A stretch of 24,637 nt of DNA, taken from NCBI GenBank assembly GCA_003131925.1, contig PKWC01000072.1, forward strand, positions 10,918 to 35,554. Direction: 5' to 3'. This stretch comes from Alphaproteobacteria bacterium. Its GTDB lineage: Bacteria; Pseudomonadota; Alphaproteobacteria; Micropepsales; Micropepsaceae. The position numbers and the translations under genes were made by a program. Each line of letters starts with the position of its first letter. Within the stretch, counting starts at the first letter, position 1. Positions 7,787 to 15,512 of this stretch are shown piece by piece. The notes under the pieces were generated by a model, which made no database searches, had not been told where the DNA came from, and was given only the letters and a program-made list of their open reading frames with translations.

Positions 7787-9670
7787 ATGGCAAAGCCGCA
7801 TCCCCTGCTTGAATCCGGCGACGGCACGCCGTCGTTGCGGCCGCTTTACATGTTGTTGCCCTATCTCTGGCCCAAGGGGCGTCTCGACCTCAAGTTGCGC
7901 GTTGCGGCATCGATGGCGTGCCTCCTGCTCGCGATTGCGGCCACGGCTATTTCGCCGCTTCTGCTCGGCTGGCTGACCGACAAACTTTCGCGTAGCACGC
8001 CTTCTTCCATTGCCATGGCAGCAACGCTTGGCTTGATCGTCGCCTATGCCTTGTCGCGCGTCGTAATGCAGTTCTTCGCGCAATTGCGCGACGGAGTGTT
8101 CGCCAAAGTGCTGTACCACGCGCTACGCGAAGTGGGCGTCGCCGCCTTCGCCCATGTGCACACGCTCAGCCTGCGCTTTCATCTGGAGCGAAAGACGGGC
8201 GGGCTGTCCCGCGTCATCGAGCGCGGCACGAAGGGTATCGATACGCTTCTTTCATTCGCGACCTTCAGCATCTTTCCCACGCTCCTGCAGGTGCTCATCT
8301 TTACGGTCGAAATCATCTGGAAGCTGAACGTCTGGATTGCGCTGACGGCGCTTGCCATGGTCGCAGGCTATGTCTGGTTCACCTTTGCGATTACGCGTTG
8401 GCGCGTGCGCTTCCGGCGCGAGATGAACGACAGCGACACCGACGCCAACACCAAGGCCGTGGACAGCCTTCTCAACTACGAGACGGTCAAATACTTCAAC
8501 AACGAGGCGCATGAGACGCGGCGCTTTGATCGCTCTATGGGGCGGTTCGCGCGCGCCTCGGTGCAGGCGCAGATTTCATTATCCGTCCTCAACACCGGCC
8601 AGGCCGCGATCATGGCGCTCGGCACAGGCATCGTGATGGTGCTGACGACAATGGGCATCCGTCAGGGACATTTCACGGTGGGCGATTTCGTGATGGCCAA
8701 CGCCATCCTGATGCAGCTTTATGTTCCTCTCAATCTTCTTGGCACCGTCTATCGGGAGATCACCCAGGCGCTTGTCGACATGGAATCCATGTTCCGCCTG
8801 CTCTATCGGCCGCAGGAGGTGAAGGACAAACCCGGCGCGAGGGATCTCGCGGCAGGAGGCGGCGAAATCCGTTTCGACAACGTTGTGTTCGCTTATGATC
8901 CCGAGCGGGTGGTGCTGAAGGGAATCTCCTTCCACGTGCCCGCCGGCAAGACAGTCGCGGTGGTCGGTCCCTCGGGCGCCGGAAAGTCGACCATCTCACG
9001 CATCCTTTACCGGTTCTACGATATTGCCAGTGGAAGTGTGAAGATCGATGGCCAGGACATCCGCGACGTAACCCAGGCTTCATTGCGCGCTGCGATCGGC
9101 ATCGTTCCGCAGGACACGGTGCTCTTCAACGATACGATCCGCTACAATATCGCTTATGGCCGGATCGGCGCGAACGAGGCCGAGATCAAGGAGGCGGCGC
9201 AGGTGGCGCAGATCGATCCGTTCATCCGCGAATTGCCGCTCGGCTATGCCTCCATGGTGGGCGAGCGTGGATTGAAGCTCTCGGGGGGCGAGAAGCAGCG
9301 GGTGGCGATCGCCCGTACCGTGCTCAAGAATCCACCCATTCTGCTTCTCGACGAGGCGACGTCCGCACTCGACACGCACACGGAACGCGAGATACAGAGC
9401 GCACTGGCGGCTGTCACGCGCGACCGCACGACGCTTGTGATCGCGCACCGACTGTCCACCGTCGTCGATGCGGACGAGATTCTGGTTCTGGATCATGGCG
9501 TGATTGTCGAACGTGGCCGGCACTCGGAGCTGCTGGCGAAAGGCGGTCAGTACGCCGCGATGTGGAACAAGCAAAAGGAGGCCGCGGCGGTGCGCGAACG
9601 GCTCAAGGCTGTCGAAAGCGATCCTGATGTCGAACCTCAATTCACGCGCGAGTCCGTTGATGCGGACTGA
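7787..9670 (+). CDS. Atm1/HMT1-type ABC exporter (membrane and ATPase domains fused)
   Basis: A 627-residue half-transporter. The N-terminal region (about 30-330) has six membrane segments, and the C-terminal nucleotide-binding domain starts near 355. ATPase motifs are complete: Walker A GPSGAGKST (about 393-401), Q-loop IVPQDTVLFNDTIRYNI, signature LSGGEKQRVAIAR, Walker B ILLLDEATSALD and the switch His in IAHRLSTV. Two membrane-domain stretches mark the Atm1 subgroup: FHLERKTGGLSRVIERGTKG and NYETVKYFNNEAHE. Mitochondrial Atm1 and bacterial Atm1 export glutathione derivatives or glutathione-metal complexes, linking them to iron-sulfur and heavy-metal homeostasis. The protein works as a homodimer in the inner membrane. 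The subfamily is clear, but the physiological substrate is inferred from the family only. No Fe-S assembly or metal gene is adjacent. Confidence 0.93.
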   Translation: MAKPHPLLESGDGTPSLRPLYMLLPYLWPKGRLDLKLRVAASMACLLLAIAATAISPLLLGWLTDKLSRSTPSSIAMAATLGLIVAYALSRVVMQFFAQLRDGVFAKVLYHALREVGVAAFAHVHTLSLRFHLERKTGGLSRVIERGTKGIDTLLSFATFSIFPTLLQVLIFTVEIIWKLNVWIALTALAMVAGYVWFTFAITRWRVRFRREMNDSDTDANTKAVDSLLNYETVKYFNNEAHETRRFDRSMGRFARASVQAQISLSVLNTGQAAIMALGTGIVMVLTTMGIRQGHFTVGDFVMANAILMQLYVPLNLLGTVYREITQALVDMESMFRLLYRPQEVKDKPGARDLAAGGGEIRFDNVVFAYDPERVVLKGISFHVPAGKTVAVVGPSGAGKSTISRILYRFYDIASGSVKIDGQDIRDVTQASLRAAIGIVPQDTVLFNDTIRYNIAYGRIGANEAEIKEAAQVAQIDPFIRELPLGYASMVGERGLKLSGGEKQRVAIARTVLKNPPILLLDEATSALDTHTEREIQSALAAVTRDRTTLVIAHRLSTVVDADEILVLDHGVIVERGRHSELLAKGGQYAAMWNKQKEAAAVRERLKAVESDPDVEPQFTRESVDAD

Positions 9671-9781
9671 TCGTCGCTCAAACCCCATGAACCGTCTAAA
9701 AGGCAGCCCGGTGCGCTTTCGCTCTTTTCTTTCCAACCCATTGTGCCCATCTTTGATTCTCGGGCTTGGGAGAGTTTTTGA

Positions 9782-10729
9782 ATGGCATTGATAGGTCCCA
9801 GCGGCAGGCCGCTTACGGGGAGTACGCCGAAGACGGCGCCAGGCGCAGCCTCGCCGGGCGCGCTCATCAAGGACGGCTCGATCGACACCTTCGCCGCCGA
9901 CGTGCTCGATGCGTCCAAGCAGGTCCCGGTTATCGTTGATTTCTGGGCGCCATGGTGTGGTCCGTGCAAGCAACTTGGACCCGCGCTCGAAAAGGTTGTG
10001 AACGAGGCAAAGGGTGCGGTGCGCCTCGTCAAGATCAACATCGACGAGAACCAGGAAATCGCGCGACAGCTTCGTATCCAGTCGATTCCGACAGTCTTCG
10101 CATTCCGCGACGGGCAGCCCGTGGATGGCTTCATGGGAGCGGTGCCGGAATCGCAGTTACGCACCTTCGTGCAGCAATTGACCGGTGGTGCGGCCGGCCA
10201 CGACCAGGCCGAGAACATTCTCGTGTCGGCGGATGAAGCCTATGCGGCGGGGGACGTCGCCGGAGCGGCGCAGGCCTATGGCCATGTGCTGCAGGATGAG
10301 CCCGGGCATCCGCGCGCCGTCGCCGGCCTCGCGCGTTGTTATCTGAAGAGCGGAGATGTTGAACGCGCGCGCAAAACGCTAGGGCTCGTGCGGCCGGATG
10401 GCGCTTCCGATGAAGCGATCCGTATCGTCGACGCGGAACTCAAATTGCGCGAACAGGCCGCCATGGCCGGCGACAGCGCGCCGCTTCGTGCGCGCCTCGA
10501 TACGGAACCGAACAATCACCAGGTGCGCTTCGATCTGGCGTTGGCGCTTGATGCCACGGGCGATCGCGAGGGGGCGATCGGAGAACTTCTGGAACTCGTC
10601 CGGCGGGATCGCAAATGGAACGATGACGCCGCGCGCAAGCATTTGGTCACGTTCTTCGAGGCGATGGGGCCAACCGATCCGCGGACGCTCGCGGCACGGC
10701 GCCAATTGTCGTCAATCCTTTTTTCCTGA
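9782..10729 (+). CDS. cnoX: CnoX-type chaperedoxin: thioredoxin domain fused to TPR region
   Basis: A 315-residue cytoplasmic protein. A thioredoxin domain covers about residues 30-140 with DFWAPWCGPCKQLGP; the catalytic pair is Cys59/Cys62. The cis-proline strand is SIPTVFAFRDGQPVDGF. The rest is helical with TPR-like units (ADEAYAAGDVAGAAQAYGHVL and VAGLARCYLKSGDVERARKTL). This is the architecture of YbbN/CnoX, a holdase that protects clients from oxidative aggregation and passes them to GroEL or DnaK. E. coli CnoX lacks the second active-site Cys (SQHC), whereas alphaproteobacterial forms such as that of Caulobacter keep WCGPC and are redox-active, as here. GGGAGAG lies 8 bases before the ATG. 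It heads a tight four-gene plus-strand cluster. Confidence 0.92.
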   Translation: MALIGPSGRPLTGSTPKTAPGAASPGALIKDGSIDTFAADVLDASKQVPVIVDFWAPWCGPCKQLGPALEKVVNEAKGAVRLVKINIDENQEIARQLRIQSIPTVFAFRDGQPVDGFMGAVPESQLRTFVQQLTGGAAGHDQAENILVSADEAYAAGDVAGAAQAYGHVLQDEPGHPRAVAGLARCYLKSGDVERARKTLGLVRPDGASDEAIRIVDAELKLREQAAMAGDSAPLRARLDTEPNNHQVRFDLALALDATGDREGAIGELLELVRRDRKWNDDAARKHLVTFFEAMGPTDPRTLAARRQLSSILFS

Positions 10730-10734
10730 GACTC

Positions 10735-11385
10735 ATGCGGATCTATTCGAGCCTTGATGAGCTGCCGGCGACCATGCCGGTGTTCCCTTTGACGGGAGCC
10801 GTTCTGTTGCCGCGCGGGCAATTGCCGCTCAACATTTTTGAACCGCGCTATCTGGCGATGGCCGATGTGGCGCTGTCGGGCGCCCGATTCATCGGGATGA
10901 TCCAGCCGACGGAACACGAGGAGAAAGTGCTGACTCCGCCGCTTTCAAGGGTAGGCTGCGCTGGCAGGATCACGAGCTATAAGGAAACCGACGACGGGCG
11001 TTGCCTTTTAACTTTGACCGGGATTTGCCGTTTCCGCGTTGCCGAAGAACTTGCCGTCAAAACGCCGTTTCGGCAAATCCGTCCCGATTATTCAGCCTAT
11101 GTCGGTGATCTGGTAGCGGATTCGACGTCTGACTTTCCTCGCGAAAGACTGATCGGCGCGCTCAAGGATTACCTCGCACATCGCGACCTGAAAGCCGATT
11201 GGCGTTCGGTAATGAGCGCGCCCCCCGAAACGCTTGTGAACGCTCTCGCGATGCTCTGTCCATTCGGGCCGGCCGAAAAGCAGGCCCTGATCGAAGCCAA
11301 CACCTGGAATGATCGGGTCGACACGCTCGTGACCCTGCTCGAAATGTCGACGTCACCTGCGCCCGGCAACGCGTTGCTGCATTGA
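10735..11385 (+). CDS. LON peptidase substrate-binding (N-terminal) domain protein
   Basis: A 216-residue protein made only of the Lon N-terminal/PUA-like domain. It starts MPVFPLTGAVLLPRGQLPLNIFEPRYLAM at about residues 14-42, the classic opening of Lon substrate-binding domains, and continues with GCAGRITSYKETDDGRCLLTLTGICRFRV. The AAA+ and protease parts of Lon are absent, and there is no sign of truncation, because stand-alone versions are normal in alphaproteobacteria. Function is not established; substrate recognition or a regulatory role is plausible. The ATG is 5 bases after the cnoX stop, and a Trm112-like gene follows 7 bases later, so this is one operon. Confidence 0.92.
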   Translation: MRIYSSLDELPATMPVFPLTGAVLLPRGQLPLNIFEPRYLAMADVALSGARFIGMIQPTEHEEKVLTPPLSRVGCAGRITSYKETDDGRCLLTLTGICRFRVAEELAVKTPFRQIRPDYSAYVGDLVADSTSDFPRERLIGALKDYLAHRDLKADWRSVMSAPPETLVNALAMLCPFGPAEKQALIEANTWNDRVDTLVTLLEMSTSPAPGNALLH

Positions 11386-11392
11386 GCGCGCA

Positions 11393-11587
11393 ATGATCGA
11401 ACCAGATTCCCGGCTGCTCGAGATTCTCGTCTGTCCGCTGACCAAGACGACGTTGATCTATGACCGGGACCGCGGCGAACTGGTCAGCCGGGCGGCCGGG
11501 CTTGCTTACCCGATACGAAACGGGATTCCGATCATGCTTCCGGCTGAAGCGCGTGAATTGTCCGACGCCGAAAGGAACGCGAAATGA
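11393..11587 (+). CDS. Trm112-family small zinc-ribbon-like protein
   Basis: A 64-residue protein, the usual length for the bacterial Trm112/DUF343 (YcaR-like) family. It contains LLEILVCPLTKTTLIYD near the N-terminus and the hallmark LAYPIRNGIPIMLPAEAREL. In eukaryotes and archaea, Trm112 activates RNA and protein methyltransferases; bacterial single-domain versions are thought to partner methyltransferases but are little studied. Only one Cys of the possible zinc ligands is present (VCPLT), so zinc binding is doubtful here. It lies 7 bases after the LON-domain gene and 3 bases before the DUF971 gene. Confidence 0.9.
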   Translation: MIEPDSRLLEILVCPLTKTTLIYDRDRGELVSRAAGLAYPIRNGIPIMLPAEARELSDAERNAK

Positions 11588-11590
11588 TCG

Positions 11591-11983
11591 GTGGCGGATG
11601 AGGAGTCGGGCTTGAACGGGAAACCCGCGCCATGGCCGACCGAGCTGCGCGTTGATCCCGGGCGGACGACGCTGACAGTGACGTTCGACGGCGGCGAGAG
11701 CTTTGCGCTTCCTGCGGAGTATCTGCGCGTCGAATCGCCGAGCGCGGAAGTACAGGGGCATTCGGCGGCGCAGAAGCAGCTGGTGCCCGGCAAACGCCGC
11801 GTGCGGATCGAGTCGCTCGAGCCGGTCGGCAACTACGCAACGCGTATCATCTTCGACGATGGTCATGACACCGGCCTCTACAGCTGGGATTATCTCCACG
11901 AGCTTGGGCGCGAGCAGAACGCCAGATGGGCGGCCTATGTTTCCGAATTGCGCCGGAAGGGCGCGTCGCGGGAGCGGGGCTGA
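11591..11983 (+). CDS. DUF971 domain protein (gamma-butyrobetaine hydroxylase-like N-terminal domain)
   Basis: A 130-residue protein starting with GTG at 11591, three bases after the preceding stop. The domain spans about residues 15-115: WPTELRVDPGRTTLTVTFDGGESFALPAEYLRVESPSAE, then VRIESLEPVGNYATRIIFDDGHDTGLYSWDYLHELG. This is the DUF971 fold found at the N-terminus of gamma-butyrobetaine hydroxylases. It also occurs as a stand-alone protein or fused to Mrp/ApbC Fe-S carriers. The catalytic dioxygenase part is absent. A role in Fe-S or protein quality control is conceivable from context only. It ends the cnoX-LON-Trm112-DUF971 cluster. Confidence 0.9.
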   Translation: MADEESGLNGKPAPWPTELRVDPGRTTLTVTFDGGESFALPAEYLRVESPSAEVQGHSAAQKQLVPGKRRVRIESLEPVGNYATRIIFDDGHDTGLYSWDYLHELGREQNARWAAYVSELRRKGASRERG

Positions 11984-12039
11984 GCCCATCGGGGGATGGC
12001 GGAAATGATGCGCAAGCGGCTTGAAACGACCCGGGCTCC

Positions 12040-12933
12040 ATGAACCGGAAAAGGCGGCCGCCTCGGGCGGACCGTGCGCCGCGCACGGTCGAGCATGGCA
12101 GGCCGCAGCGGGCGCTCATAAAAGGTCAGGACCGCTCGCGCTGGACCGACGTCTATCACGGCGTGCTTACAGCGCCGTGGTGGGCATTTTTCGCCGGTAC
12201 GGCGTTTATCTTTGCCGCCGTCAATACGGTCTTTGCCCTTCTTTACAGGGCTGACCCCAGGGGCATCGATCACGCCCGCGGTTTCTGGGACTATTTTCTG
12301 TTCAGCGTGCAGACAATCGGATCTGCCAACTACACGGTGATGCTGCCGAGGAGCATCTATGCGAACGTCGTCGTATCTGTGGAAGCGTTCTTCGGCATTC
12401 TCAATCTTGCGCTCGTCACGGGGGTAGTGTTCGCGCGATTCTCCCGGCCGTTCGCGCGCGTCGTCTTCAGCAAGGTTGCGCTGATTACACCATTCGACGG
12501 CGTCCCCACGCTGATGTTCCGAGCCGCCAACCAGCGCGCCAATCAGATTCTGGACGCCGCCGTCACTGTGTCGCTGGCACGGCAGATGGGTACGAAGGAG
12601 GGCATCGTGATGCGACGATTCGAGGAATTGTCGCTCGTCCGCGCGCGCACGCCCCTCTTCGCGCTGTCATGGACCGTGATGCATGTGATCGACGAAGCGA
12701 GCCCGCTCCACGGTGTCACATCCAAATCGCTATACGACTCGCAAATCGAGATCATTGTCCTCTTGCGTGGCACTGACGATACTCTGGCCGACATCATCTA
12801 TGCGCGGCATTCATACATGCCGGACGAAATACTCTGGGATCGGCGCTTCGTGGACGTGCTGGCACTGACGCCCTCGGGACGCCGGATCGTCGATCTTCAC
12901 CGGTTTCACGATACCGAGCCATTGTCGTCTTGA
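12040..12933 (+). CDS. KirBac-family inward-rectifier-like channel with non-canonical selectivity filter
   Basis: A 297-residue protein with the KirBac layout: a charged N-terminus with slide-helix-like WTDVYHGVLTAPWWAFF, TM1 (about 45-68), pore helix and filter (83-101), TM2 (108-133) ending FARFSRP, then a cytoplasmic immunoglobulin-like domain with PTLMFRAANQRANQI, LSWTVMHVIDEASPLHG and DEILWDRRFVDV. These segments closely match KirBac3.1, a bacterial potassium channel. The pore segment aligns without gaps (FSVQTIGSANYTVMLP against FSVQTMATIGYGKLIP), but the filter is SANYT (residues 95-99) instead of T-V/I-G-Y-G, losing both glycines. Ion selectivity is therefore unknown; it may be a non-selective, sodium or non-conducting sensor form. 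There is no clear ribosome-binding site before the ATG. The 3' end overlaps the convergent TetR gene by 28 bases. Confidence 0.88.
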   Translation: MNRKRRPPRADRAPRTVEHGRPQRALIKGQDRSRWTDVYHGVLTAPWWAFFAGTAFIFAAVNTVFALLYRADPRGIDHARGFWDYFLFSVQTIGSANYTVMLPRSIYANVVVSVEAFFGILNLALVTGVVFARFSRPFARVVFSKVALITPFDGVPTLMFRAANQRANQILDAAVTVSLARQMGTKEGIVMRRFEELSLVRARTPLFALSWTVMHVIDEASPLHGVTSKSLYDSQIEIIVLLRGTDDTLADIIYARHSYMPDEILWDRRFVDVLALTPSGRRIVDLHRFHDTEPLSS

Positions 12934-13598
12934 TTGGTTTCTTGCGGCAACGCGTCGCCGTTGCCCAGTGCAGCATGCAAATGAGGCAGGCCGCGCACGC
13001 CGCCAAGAAAAAGCGCGGTTGCAAAAGCGGCGGCTTCGGCGGGATCGCCACACTGACGACGGAGCATGCGTTCCGCCAATTCGAAGGCGACCCCGACGAT
13101 CGCTGCCATCAGATAGTCGGCGTCGACCGGCGGGAATAGCCCTCGCGCGATCGCCGCTTCGAGATCTTCGCGCAGTTCCTCGAAGCCGGCGATGATTTCG
13201 GGCGTATCCATGCGCACCCTGATCGCATCGGTGTTGCGGCGGATCGCACGAAAGCTGTGTTCGTCGCTCGCCACATACTCGAAAAAGGTGCGGAAGGTTC
13301 CTGAAATAAAGGCCTCGACCGATTCGGCTTTGGAGCGCTCCTCGCGCAGCCGCGGACGGATGCGCAGTGCGCTCTCGTCCTGGATGGCCTGGAAGATTTC
13401 CTCCTTCGACCTGAAGTAATTGTAAAATGTGCCTGAAGCGAGCGGCGTGGCGCGAATGATGTCGCGAACCGTGGTCGCCCCGTAGCCCAGCTCTGCGAAC
13501 ACGTGCCGCGCGGCCGCCAAAATCGTGTGACGGTTCTGGGCCTTCGTGCGGTCGCGCTTGCCCGGCGTTCTCGGCAATCTTGCCAGTTGCGTGTCCAA
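12906..13598 (-). CDS. TetR/AcrR-family transcriptional regulator
   Basis: A 230-residue dimeric repressor-type protein. The N-terminal helix-turn-helix covers about residues 22-68 (ILAAARHVFAELGYGATTVRDIIRATPLASGTFYNYFRSKEEIF). The C-terminal all-helical ligand-binding domain carries FRTFFEYVASDEHSFRAIRRN and DADYLMAAIVGVAFELAERML. The ligand cannot be inferred. It is on the same strand as pyrD, 89 bases beyond pyrD's stop, and has its own upstream gap containing a 13-bp palindrome that could be an autoregulatory operator. Its 3' end overlaps the 3' end of the channel gene. Confidence 0.93.
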   Translation of the reverse strand: MDTQLARLPRTPGKRDRTKAQNRHTILAAARHVFAELGYGATTVRDIIRATPLASGTFYNYFRSKEEIFQAIQDESALRIRPRLREERSKAESVEAFISGTFRTFFEYVASDEHSFRAIRRNTDAIRVRMDTPEIIAGFEELREDLEAAIARGLFPPVDADYLMAAIVGVAFELAERMLRRQCGDPAEAAAFATALFLGGVRGLPHLHAALGNGDALPQETNQDDNGSVS

Positions 13599-13645
13599 GG
13601 TGTCTCTCCTTGATGCAGCTGCAGAATTCGATCTTCCTGTTTTAG

Positions 13646-13658
13646 TGACGCTTCGTCA
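13646..13658. promoter_or_regulatory. Candidate TetR operator (palindrome TGACGcttCGTCA)
   Basis: A perfect 5-3-5 inverted repeat, TGACG-CTT-CGTCA, lies 48 bases upstream of the TetR start and 30 bases beyond the pyrD stop. Its position before the regulator gene and its twofold symmetry fit autoregulation. This is inference from placement only. Confidence 0.4.
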
Positions 13659-13687
13659 ACTTCACCCGTCGACGGATGCTGGGTGAC

Positions 13688-14740
13688 TCAGGCCGATATA
13701 TCGGAGCCGATTGCTTCCGTGATGTTCGAGAATCCGTCCGCCGAAAGCAGCGCCAGCAATTCCTTCTTGATCCGCCCAATGAGGCTGGGACCTTGCAGCG
13801 CAAGCGCCGTGTAAAGCTGCAGTAGCGAGGCCCCGGCGCGAATCTTCGCATAGGCGGTAGCGCCCGAAGAGATGCCTCCCACGCCAATCAGCGTGAGCCG
13901 TCCCGCGACCCGCGCCCGCGTCTCGCTGAGGAGTCGCGTCGACCGATCGAACAGCGGCGCTCCCGACAACCCGCCCGCCTCTCCGGCGTAAGCGCTCGTG
14001 AGGTAGTCCGGACGTGCGACCGTCGTGTTTGAGACAATCAGGCCGTCGATGCCGTAAGCCGATGCCACGTCGGTAATCACGTCCAGCTCCTGCAATTCCA
14101 GATCCGGCGAAATCTTCAGGAGCAGGGGCGTGCGGAGATTCCGCGATGCGCGTTCCGACTCGAGGAGTCCAAGTAGGCGCGCAAGTTCTTCGCGGCCCTG
14201 AAGGGCACGCAAACCCGGAGTATTGGGTGATGAAACATTGATACTTACATAGTCCGCGAACGGCGCGAGCATGGCGAAGGCGGCGCGGTAGTCTGCGATA
14301 CGGTCGACGCTGTCTTTGTTCGCTCCGATATTGATGCCCAAGATGCCCCGATGCGCGCGGGCTGCGAGCCGCCGGGCAACGCGGCGTGCGCCGGCATTGT
14401 TAAATCCCATGCGATTGATGACCGCCAGATCGGATTCGAGACGGAAGAGGCGAGGCCGTGGATTGCCGGGCTGCGGAAGCGGTGTAACCGTTCCGCATTC
14501 GACGAAACCGAAACCCTGGTTCAGCATCGCATCGGGAACGCGAGCATCCTTGTCGAATCCCGCTGCGAGGCCAACCGGATTTGGAAAGTGCAGGCCCAAT
14601 GCGTTGAGGGCCAGCCGGGGATCGTCGGGACACGCCTGACCGAGGAACGGGGCCGATAAACCAACCAGCGCAAGCGTCGCGCGATGCGCCGCTTCCGGCG
14701 GCAATTTGCGCAGAAAGCCGGCGCCGTATTCGATCAGCAT
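13688..14740 (-). CDS. pyrD: Quinone-dependent dihydroorotate dehydrogenase (class 2)
   Basis: This 350-residue flavoenzyme oxidises dihydroorotate to orotate in pyrimidine synthesis and passes electrons to membrane quinone. The N-terminus (MLIEYGAGFLRKLPPEAAHRATL) is the amphipathic membrane-associating extension that marks class 2. FMN-barrel motifs follow: FPNPVGLAAGFDKDA (52-66), FGFVECGTVTPLPQPGNPRPRLFR (77-100), NRMGFNNAG, GINIGANKDS and the catalytic serine loop NVSSPNTPGLRALQG (168-182). The C-terminal phosphate-binding part is GVGGISSGATAYAKIRAGASLLQLYTAL. The length is normal. The start lies 10 bases after the TPR-protein stop, so it is likely part of a lysK-TPR-pyrD transcript. Confidence 0.97.
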   Translation of the reverse strand: MLIEYGAGFLRKLPPEAAHRATLALVGLSAPFLGQACPDDPRLALNALGLHFPNPVGLAAGFDKDARVPDAMLNQGFGFVECGTVTPLPQPGNPRPRLFRLESDLAVINRMGFNNAGARRVARRLAARAHRGILGINIGANKDSVDRIADYRAAFAMLAPFADYVSINVSSPNTPGLRALQGREELARLLGLLESERASRNLRTPLLLKISPDLELQELDVITDVASAYGIDGLIVSNTTVARPDYLTSAYAGEAGGLSGAPLFDRSTRLLSETRARVAGRLTLIGVGGISSGATAYAKIRAGASLLQLYTALALQGPSLIGRIKKELLALLSADGFSNITEAIGSDISA

Positions 14741-14750
14741 GCGCTCGCAA

Positions 14751-15512
14751 TCACCGATAGCCCTGGTCGTGCCGGACCATGCGGTCGAAGCTCCGCAGGT
14801 CTCCGGATTTCAGCGCGCCGAGCAATTCCCTCACATTTCGCTGTGCAAAGGATTCGTAGGCGCTTTGCGGTTGGTCGGCTGCTGCGCGGCTAAGACCATC
14901 GAGAATCAGGCCGCGATAGGCGTCACGATCGTAGGCCGCGAGCGAAAGCGCGTATTGATAGCGCACTACGAGGTTACCTGGAGCCGCCTCGAACGCCTTC
15001 GAGAAGTCGTTCAGGCCCGCTTGCAGGCTTGCGCCGTAGAGCCAGCGGGCGAGCGTGGAACCGGCAGCACGGGCGATCTCGATATTCCAGCCGCCGAGCG
15101 CCGCCCAAGCCCAGGCATTTCCCGGATCGTCGGCAAGCGCGGCGTCGATGTGATTCCTGGCAATCTTTGCGAGACCCTTCAGATGGGCCTCCACCAGGCT
15201 CATGAGACGTGCCCGGTAGCCCAGTGCGACGACGAACTCGATCTGACCCTCGACAACCCTTGGATCCGCATCAATCGCGCGCTGCGCCAAACTCTCTGCG
15301 TGTTCGAGACAGGCCACGCAGGGTTCCGGCCGCATCATTTCCGCTGCGAGCACCGAACGCGCGGCAAGCGCGTATCCCGCTGCGGACCCCTGCGCAAGCG
15401 CGGCATTCTCCGCTTCGGTGAATCTGCCGGAATTGTACAACTGGCGCGGCGTGTCGGCCGACGCCGCAGAGACAAGGAATATGGAGAACAGCGAAATCGC
15501 AAAGAGCTTCAT
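14751..15512 (-). CDS. Exported TPR-like repeat protein of unknown function
   Basis: From the ATG at 15512 this is a 253-residue protein. It begins with a signal peptide (MKLFAISLFSIFLVSAASA, cleavage likely after residue 19) and so is probably periplasmic. The mature part is helical and Ala/Leu-rich with TPR-like units, for example RQLYNSGRFTEAENAAL, AKIARNHIDAALADDPGNAWAWAALGGWNIEIA and GLNDFSKAFEAAPGNLVVRYQYALSL. A CVAC pair (PEPCVACLEHAES) could form a disulfide or bind a ligand. I chose this start because it gives a clean signal peptide and its ATG overlaps the lysK stop (ATGA). The frame continues upstream inside lysK without meaning. The neighbours suggest co-expression with lysK and pyrD but no function. 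Confidence 0.82.
   Translation of the reverse strand: MKLFAISLFSIFLVSAASADTPRQLYNSGRFTEAENAALAQGSAAGYALAARSVLAAEMMRPEPCVACLEHAESLAQRAIDADPRVVEGQIEFVVALGYRARLMSLVEAHLKGLAKIARNHIDAALADDPGNAWAWAALGGWNIEIARAAGSTLARWLYGASLQAGLNDFSKAFEAAPGNLVVRYQYALSLAAYDRDAYRGLILDGLSRAAADQPQSAYESFAQRNVRELLGALKSGDLRSFDRMVRHDQGYR

Noticed and set aside
9671..9781. CCCCAT-like sequence considered as a sigma-32 heat-shock promoter for cnoX
   Set aside because: No CTTGAAA-like -35 element at the required distance.
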